From Amycolatopsis azurea DSM 43854 (lineage in GTDB: Bacteria; Actinomycetota; Actinomycetes; Mycobacteriales; Pseudonocardiaceae), in NCBI RefSeq assembly GCF_001995215.1, contig NZ_MUXN01000002.1, positions 1-64,000 of the forward strand: a stretch of 64,000 nt of DNA, in the 5' to 3' direction. The notes beneath the pieces are model-generated. The model was not told the DNA's origin. It ran no database searches and was given only the letters and a program-made list of their open reading frames with translations. Position 1 is the first letter of the stretch; every line of letters begins with the position of its first letter. The position numbers and the translations under genes were made by a program. Positions 59,169 to 64,000 of the stretch are shown here, piece by piece.

Positions 59169-61952
59169 TCAGGTGCGGTATTCGCCGGTCAGGATCCCTG
59201 CCGCGAGTTCCACCCGGGACGTGTACCCGGTCCGGGAGAACAACCTGCTGAGCCTGCCTTCGACGCTCTTCTCGCTGGTTTCGAGGACGACCGCCAGTTG
59301 CCGGTTGGTGAGGCCTTCGGCGACGAGGATCGCCAGCAGACGTTCGTTCTCGGCGGTCGTCTCCGTCCGGCCGGGACCGGCGAAGCCGTTGTCACGTAAC
59401 AGCTTCCGCACCTTGCCCCGCCAGAACCAGGCACCGACCTCGCCGAACAGTTCGTACGCCTCGGTCCACGACTGCTCCGGCCGGTGCCCGGCGAGGCCCG
59501 CTCGCAGGAGCGTCATCGCCGACTCGTACGGGACGTCCCGGCGTTCGCGGGCGATGGCCGCGGCGCGCCGGGCCGCGGCGGGCTCGCGGTGAACCACGGC
59601 GCGGGCCAGATGGTGGTTCTGGTGCGCGCGGGCGGTGTCGAGCTGGGTGGCCGTACGCGCCGCGCGCCGGACCCAGTGCTCGCCTTCGCGCTGCTTGTTC
59701 CGCGCCAGCGCGGAGCGGGCCAGGTCGGCCCAGAGGTCTTCGGTGCCCAGGACGTAGCCGCCCGCGTCGGCGCTGCGCGCGGCCGAGTACAGCAACGCGT
59801 CGGCGCCTTCGGTGTCGCCGAGTTTGCTGAGCACGGTGAACTCGGCGTGGTCGATCGAGTGCCGCATCCCGGACGGACGGCTGTCGGCGGCGAGCGCCCT
59901 GGCGCGGGAAAGCCAGCCCTGCGCGCCGAGAATCCGGATCGCGCATTGCGTCAGCAGGAAATGCAGTGGCCGCGCCGGATCGGTGCCGCCCAGCATCGTC
60001 CGGCGGGCCAGTTCCATCGCCTCCGGCCAGTCCCCGCCCAGGTAGTTCAGGGCGAACCGGTTCGCCACGGGCAACTCGTCGACGGCCAGCCCGGACGCGG
60101 TGATCCGCTGCCGCACCTGCCGGAGTTCTCCCAGCTGCAACAGCATTTCGACTTCGAACCGGCGATGTTCGACCTCGTAGTGCGGCAGATGCGCCGCCCG
60201 CCACAGTTCCGGATGCGCCACGAGGGTGTGCAGCTGGGACGTGTCGCCAAGCACGACGCCGCAGGCCGCGAGGAACATCGTGCCGAAGTCGGCGGTGATG
60301 TGATTGCTGCCGGTCCACACCGCGCGTTCCCGTTCGAGCAGGTCGCGCGTCTCGATCCAGCGATGGCTCAGCAGCAGGGCGTACGCCCGGTTGACCACCA
60401 TCAGGGCGGGGTCGTCCGGCAGCACCGGTGACGCGCCCGCGGCGATCTCGGCGAGCTCACCGAGATCGCGGCGGGCGGCGAGCCCGGAGATGAACACGGT
60501 CGACAGTTCCTGCGCTTGAGCCGGGTCCAGGTGGCCGAGATGTTTGCAGAGCACCTGCCGCGCGCAGTCCCCGGCTTCGGCCGCCCGGTAGTGCACGGCC
60601 TTCGCCGAGCTCAGCAGCATCAGCACGGCCGTCCGCTCGGGCGGTTCGGTCACCCAGGCCAACGTCGCGTGGAGCCAGCGTTCCGCCTTGGCCCCGTCGG
60701 TGAACAGCACACGCTCGCCGTTCTCGAGGAGTTCGGCCGACGCGCGGCGCGTGTCCACCAGCGAACCGGCCTGGGTGATCCAGTCGAGCACCAGATCCGG
60801 ATCGGAGACCGAAGCCGACCCCGACCACACGGCGTGGACCGCCTGGGCGGCCAGGCTGCGCGTGGCGTACGGCCCGATCCCGGTCAGCAGGGCGTCCCGG
60901 ACGGCCGGGACCCGGAACCGGTACCCGCCGTCCCGGTCCCGTACCAGGACCCGTTCGGCGACGAGCCTGTCCAGCACCGCGCGGAGATCGGCCTCCCGCC
61001 ACCCGAGCGCGGTCGCGGCCAGCCCGGCGGCCGAAGCGCCGAGCGGGCCGAGCACCGCCATCCTCTCGGCGACCTCTCGCACTCCACCACCGGCCTCGGT
61101 CACCGCCCGCAGGAGCGGATGGTCCTCGGTGGCCACCGGCTGATCGACCCGTTCGACGCGGTACGCGGTCCGGTCGACGATCCGCAGGGCGCCGGCGGAC
61201 CGGTAGCCGTGGACCAGCGCGGTCAGCGCGGCGGGGTTGCCTCGCGCCGCGGCGTGCAGTTCGGTCACCAGTCCGTCGTTCGGCATGGCCGACACCAGCC
61301 CGGTCAGCAGGGAGCGCGACTGGGCTCGCGAAAGCGGCCGGAGGAACCGCAGCCTCGCGTGCCCGCCCGCGCGCAGCCGGGCGAAGGCGCCGCGCAGTGC
61401 GGGGCTCCCGGAGAGGTCGTCCCCCGCGCCGATCCGCAGTGTCGCGACCACACTGATCGACGTCTCCGCCGAACACCGGTGCAGGAGCGGGCTCACCAGC
61501 CGGGCGGTGTGCTCGTCGAGCCATTGCGCGTCGTCGACCAGGACCACCAGCGGGGTCTGCGTGCGCAGGAGGGCGAACACGGCCGTCGCGATCTTCGCGA
61601 CGGTCTCCGGGGTCGGCGTGGTCTCGCCCGCCCTGGCCAGCATCGCCAGCACGGATCGCCGCGCGGGCTCCTCCTCGGTCCGGTCCGCGCCGAGGAGGAC
61701 GAGAAGCCGGAAGATCGCGCCGTACGGGAGCGTCCGGTCGAGTTCGGCCAGCCGCAGCACCAGCACCTTGGCCGAGGGGGTGAGTTCCTCGGCGAGCCTG
61801 TCGAGCACCGCGCCGCGGCCGCAGCCGGGCTCGCCCGCGAGCACCGTCAGCGGGGTCGCGCCGGGAGCGGCGTCGTCCCTCAGGACCCTGACCTCCTCGG
61901 TGCGGACATCGGCCCGCAGTCCCGTCCCGGCGCCCGGGTGCCTGGTGCTCAT
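59169..61952 (-). CDS. Large LuxR-family (LAL type) transcriptional regulator
   Basis: 927 aa. An N-terminal ATPase-like domain (about 33-330) has a degenerate Walker A, GEPGCGRG (40-47), where GKS/T is expected, but an intact Walker B (VVLVDDAQWLD). A long helical TPR-like middle follows. A LuxR-type helix-turn-helix fills about 870-920 (ERLLAILVAEGLTNRQLAVVL, then EKSVEGRLSRLFSRTG). LAL proteins (MalT-like) commonly act as pathway-specific activators of type I PKS clusters. A TTA leucine codon is present at 59399-59397 (codon 852), just before the DNA-binding domain. Start ATG 61952. Divergent from the TetR gene; 173 bp between them. Confidence 0.92.
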   Translation of the reverse strand: MSTRHPGAGTGLRADVRTEEVRVLRDDAAPGATPLTVLAGEPGCGRGAVLDRLAEELTPSAKVLVLRLAELDRTLPYGAIFRLLVLLGADRTEEEPARRSVLAMLARAGETTPTPETVAKIATAVFALLRTQTPLVVLVDDAQWLDEHTARLVSPLLHRCSAETSISVVATLRIGAGDDLSGSPALRGAFARLRAGGHARLRFLRPLSRAQSRSLLTGLVSAMPNDGLVTELHAAARGNPAALTALVHGYRSAGALRIVDRTAYRVERVDQPVATEDHPLLRAVTEAGGGVREVAERMAVLGPLGASAAGLAATALGWREADLRAVLDRLVAERVLVRDRDGGYRFRVPAVRDALLTGIGPYATRSLAAQAVHAVWSGSASVSDPDLVLDWITQAGSLVDTRRASAELLENGERVLFTDGAKAERWLHATLAWVTEPPERTAVLMLLSSAKAVHYRAAEAGDCARQVLCKHLGHLDPAQAQELSTVFISGLAARRDLGELAEIAAGASPVLPDDPALMVVNRAYALLLSHRWIETRDLLERERAVWTGSNHITADFGTMFLAACGVVLGDTSQLHTLVAHPELWRAAHLPHYEVEHRRFEVEMLLQLGELRQVRQRITASGLAVDELPVANRFALNYLGGDWPEAMELARRTMLGGTDPARPLHFLLTQCAIRILGAQGWLSRARALAADSRPSGMRHSIDHAEFTVLSKLGDTEGADALLYSAARSADAGGYVLGTEDLWADLARSALARNKQREGEHWVRRAARTATQLDTARAHQNHHLARAVVHREPAAARRAAAIARERRDVPYESAMTLLRAGLAGHRPEQSWTEAYELFGEVGAWFWRGKVRKLLRDNGFAGPGRTETTAENERLLAILVAEGLTNRQLAVVLETSEKSVEGRLSRLFSRTGYTSRVELAAGILTGEYRT

Positions 61953-62083
61953 GCGCCCAGTTCACCAGGACGGAGCCCGGCTGGCCGTCACCCAACCGTA
62001 TGAACCGTGCCGTCGCGGGCGCCTCGGGCGACCAGTGACCGGTAATTCCTTCCGGGAACCGGCGCTTCTCCGGCCGTCGACAA

Positions 62084-62098
62084 ACCGGCCGGTATGCT
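62084..62098 (+). promoter_or_regulatory. Possible TetR promoter/operator
   Basis: ACCGGCCGGT at 62084-62093 is a perfect 10-bp palindrome and abuts TATGCT (62093-62098), a plausible -10 box 28 bp before the TetR ATG. No convincing -35 box is seen. The overlap suggests autorepression by TetR. Confidence 0.35.
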
Positions 62099-62125
62099 GA
62101 GACTCCGCACGAGAAGGAGCCGGTC

Positions 62126-62743
62126 ATGACACGAGCGACCACCAGGAAGGCCGAGGCGAGCGGCGAAGATCAGGCCGCCGTCCCGCGCCGTCTGTTGTCG
62201 CACGCCACGAAGCTCTTCGCCAAGAAGGGGTTCGACCGCACCTCCGTGCAGGAGATCGTCGAGGCGGCCGGGGTCACCAAGGGTGCGATGTATCACTACT
62301 TCGGCTCCAAGGACGACCTCCTTTACGAGATCTACGCCCGGGTGCTGCGTGCGCAGACCGAGCAGCTGGAAAAGGTGGTTTCGAGTGAGGCGCCGCTGCG
62401 GGAGCGGCTGCGGTCCGCCGCCTCCGACGTCGTCGTCAGCACGATCGACAATCTCGACGACAACACGATCTTCATGCAGTCCATGCATCAGCTCGGCGTG
62501 GAGAAGCAGAAGGCCGTCCGCGCGGAGCGCCGCAAGTACCACGAGCGGTTCCGCACGCTGGTCGAAGAAGGCCAGGCGTCCGGCGAGTTCCGCGCGGACA
62601 AACCGGCCGACGTGATCGTCGACTTCTTCTTCGGCTCGGTGCACCACCTCGGTTCCTGGTACCGGCGTGGCGGCGCGCTCTCGGCCCGCCAGATCGGCGA
62701 CCACTTCGCCGATCTCCTGCTGGCCTCGTTGCGCCCCGAGTAG
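62126..62743 (+). CDS. TetR-family transcriptional regulator
   Basis: 205 aa. The N-terminal helix-turn-helix (about 20-68) has the family pattern ATKLFAKKGFDRTSVQEI, then GVTKGAMYHYFGSKDDLL. The C-terminal ligand domain reads like those of fatty-acyl or steroid-CoA responsive TetR proteins, and an acyl-CoA dehydrogenase gene lies nearby. AAGGAG at 62112-62117 supports the ATG. It may mark the start of a lipid-metabolism neighbourhood outside the polyketide cluster. Confidence 0.92.
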   Translation: MTRATTRKAEASGEDQAAVPRRLLSHATKLFAKKGFDRTSVQEIVEAAGVTKGAMYHYFGSKDDLLYEIYARVLRAQTEQLEKVVSSEAPLRERLRSAASDVVVSTIDNLDDNTIFMQSMHQLGVEKQKAVRAERRKYHERFRTLVEEGQASGEFRADKPADVIVDFFFGSVHHLGSWYRRGGALSARQIGDHFADLLLASLRPE

Positions 62744-62752
62744 CGACCGGGC

Positions 62753-63145
62753 TCAGCCCGGTGGTGCCGTCGCCAGGCGTTCGACGAACAAGTCGCACCG
62801 GCGTTCGAGCACCGTTCCCACCTCCCAGCCGAAGGCGAAGGCGAGCAATCCCGTCGCGACTTCGTCGGCGGCTTCGGAAGGCCAGCCCTGTGCGGCCAGA
62901 CTCGACCGCAAGGCCTCGGCGTAATCGGGATAGGTGAAGCCGGGCAGTTCCGCGACGAGCGCCGTCGTCGTGCCGAGGTGCGAGTTCAACCCGCCGAACG
63001 ACCGGCCGCAGCCGCATTCGGAATCGGGCGAGCTCTCGCCGTCTCCGCAGCACGGCGCTATCCAGAGCAGCTCGCCGTCGACGCAGTGGTTGAAGTCGTT
63101 CGCCCGCTCGCCCTGGGTCTGCGAGGTGGCCACGAGCAGTTTCAT
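62753..63145 (-). CDS. Conserved actinobacterial protein, DUF7715-like
   Basis: 130 aa. It starts MKLLVATSQTQGERANDFNH and has five Cys in ELLWIAPCCGDGESS / CGCGRSF spacing, which could bind a metal; then a helical C-terminal half. I recognise the N-terminal pattern as a small family of unknown function widespread in actinobacteria (DUF7715), from memory only. AGGGAG lies 5 bases before the ATG. A LexA-like box sits at 63159-63174, directly upstream. Convergent with TetR with 9 bp between. Confidence 0.7.
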   Translation of the reverse strand: MKLLVATSQTQGERANDFNHCVDGELLWIAPCCGDGESSPDSECGCGRSFGGLNSHLGTTTALVAELPGFTYPDYAEALRSSLAAQGWPSEAADEVATGLLAFAFGWEVGTVLERRCDLFVERLATAPPG

Positions 63146-63158
63146 GAGGACTCCCTGT

Positions 63159-63174
63159 TCGATCAGATGTTCGA
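63159..63174 (-). promoter_or_regulatory. LexA (SOS box)-like palindrome upstream of the DUF7715-like gene
   Basis: TCGATCAGATGTTCGA fits the actinobacterial SOS consensus TCGAACRNRYGTTCGA at all but one base. It is embedded in longer perfect 8-bp arms, CTGTTCGA and TCGAACAG. It lies 14-29 bp upstream of the start codon, where a repressor would block transcription. Confidence 0.5.
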
Positions 63175-63185
63175 ACAGGTTGTAC

Positions 63186-63222
63186 CGGCGGGGTCCGACA
63201 CTTTCCGGGGCGGACCCCGCCG
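63186..63222 (-). terminator. Hairpin after the acyl-CoA dehydrogenase gene
   Basis: Perfect 12-bp inverted repeat (63186-63197 with 63211-63222) and 13-base loop, beginning 7 bp past the stop codon of the minus-strand acyl-CoA dehydrogenase. No T run. Likely transcription end in a high-GC genome. Confidence 0.55.
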
Positions 63223-63229
63223 GGGGAGC

Positions 63230-64000
63230 TCAGGCGGGCAGGTCGATCAGCGGCGCCAAGGCGGCGCGATGCCGACCAGGAGTGCCCAACGCGATCTCGT
63301 CGCTCTTCGCGCGCTTCAGGTACAGGTGCGCGGGATGCTCCCAGGTCATGCCGATCCCGCCGTGCAGCTGGATCGCCTCTTCGGCGGCGTGGACGGCGAT
63401 GAGGGAGTTCCGGGCCTGCGCCACCGCGACGGCGATCGCGATGTCCTCGCCGGTGGCCAGGCAGTCGGCGGCGTAGCGCGCGGTCGCCCTGGCGTTGACC
63501 AGATCCGTGTACAGGTTCGCCAGCCGGTGTTTCAGCGACTGGAAGGAGCCGACCTGACGGCCGAACTGGTAGCGCTCCTTGAGATAGCGCACCGTTTCGG
63601 TCAGCGCCCATTCGGCGATCCCGAGCTGCTCCGAAGCGAGCAGCCCCGCCGCCGTCACGAGCGCGATGTCCAGCGCGGAAGCCGCCGTCGAGGAGTCGGC
63701 GACGCGCTTCGCGGCCACGTTCTCCAGGGTGACGTCGGCGATGCGCCGGGTCAGGTCCAGGGAAATCGCCTCGGTGACCGTCACACCCGCCGAAGCCGCG
63801 TCGACCGTGTAGAGACCGGGGCCCTCGGGTCCCACTGCCGGGACGACGATCAGCTCGGCCACCGAAGCGTCGGCGACACTGCGGACCGCGCCGCTGAGCG
63901 TGCCGTCGGCGGTCGCGGTGACCGTCGACGGGAACTCGGCGCCGGGCGCGGTCGACAGCGGTACGGCCAGCGCGCCGATGAGCGCGCCCGCGGCCAGTTT
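63230..64000 (-). CDS. Acyl-CoA dehydrogenase family protein, partial
   Basis: C-terminal 256 codons or so; the frame stays open to the window end, so the start lies beyond 64000. The visible part has the middle beta domain (LAVPLSTAP, then GTLSGAVRSVADASVAELIVVP) and the helical domain with RYQFGRQVGSFQSLKHRLA and QLHGGIGMTWEHPAHLYLKRA. The HGGIGMTWE form is typical of FadE-type dehydrogenases in CoA-ester and steroid catabolism, rather than of the FkbI-like enzyme at 50349. Probably in the regulon of the neighbouring TetR and not part of the polyketide cluster. Confidence 0.88.
   Translation of the reverse strand, partial: KLAAGALIGALAVPLSTAPGAEFPSTVTATADGTLSGAVRSVADASVAELIVVPAVGPEGPGLYTVDAASAGVTVTEAISLDLTRRIADVTLENVAAKRVADSSTAASALDIALVTAAGLLASEQLGIAEWALTETVRYLKERYQFGRQVGSFQSLKHRLANLYTDLVNARATARYAADCLATGEDIAIAVAVAQARNSLIAVHAAEEAIQLHGGIGMTWEHPAHLYLKRAKSDEIALGTPGRHRAALAPLIDLPA

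Overview
The window is high-GC actinomycete DNA, most likely Amycolatopsis or another Pseudonocardiaceae member. The evidence is a very strong G/C third-position bias, the type I PKS and regulator types, and intergenic palindromes of a kind I associate with that genus. The genus is inference. Most of the window (318-54733) is one co-directional, largely translationally coupled modular polyketide gene cluster. A regulatory and flanking region follows.

PKS core, 318-49140. Four large PKS genes carry nine modules. I number them by gene order: module 1 in the first gene, 2-5 in the second, 6-7 in the third, 8-9 in the fourth. Domain content is: module 1 KS-AT-KR-ACP; 2 KS-AT-DH-ER-KR-ACP; 3 and 4 KS-AT-DH-KR-ACP; 5 KS-AT-DH-ER-KR-ACP; 6 KS-AT-DH-ER-KR-ACP; 7 KS-AT-(eroded DH)-KR-ACP; 8 KS-AT-KR-ACP; 9 KS-(dead AT)-KR-ACP. 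Seven of the eight intact ATs have the malonyl-type HAFH motif; module 6 has GHSAGE/HASH. No loading module and no fused thioesterase are visible. The first protein has an N-terminal docking helix, so a loading protein probably lies outside the window. A fifth gene encodes a free-standing KS-AT. Its KS keeps the Cys but has lost the first catalytic His, so it looks non-elongating.

Extender unit and accessory genes, 49137-54733. A 3-hydroxyacyl-CoA dehydrogenase, a discrete ACP, an acyl-CoA dehydrogenase and an FkbH-like HAD protein form the methoxymalonyl/hydroxymalonyl-ACP set without the O-methyltransferase, so hydroxymalonyl-ACP is the likely product. A type II thioesterase, an Sfp-type phosphopantetheinyl transferase and a YqcI/YcgG (GntA-like) heme-protein family member follow, joined by ATGA overlaps. 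The most unusual feature is the pairing of module 9, whose AT has lost its catalytic Ser and His, with the KS-AT protein and the hydroxymalonyl-ACP set. It looks like local in-trans acyl loading at the end of an otherwise cis-AT line, with an unexplained release step.

Regulation and flank, 54751-64000. A bidirectional terminator closes the operon. A convergent GntR/UTRA repressor with a paired operator, a small PadR-like protein, a large SARP-type ATPase regulator and a large LuxR (LAL-type) regulator follow. The LAL gene and the second PKS gene each contain a rare TTA codon, suggesting bldA-type control. Beyond them are a TetR regulator, a small DUF7715-like protein with a LexA-like box, and a partial acyl-CoA dehydrogenase cut by the window end; these may lie outside the cluster.

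On a wider scale, the 13-bp palindrome GTCCACWGTGGAC occurs exactly ten times inside the PKS coding sequence, once in a different reading frame. No tRNA, rRNA, CRISPR array, transposase or insertion sequence was seen.
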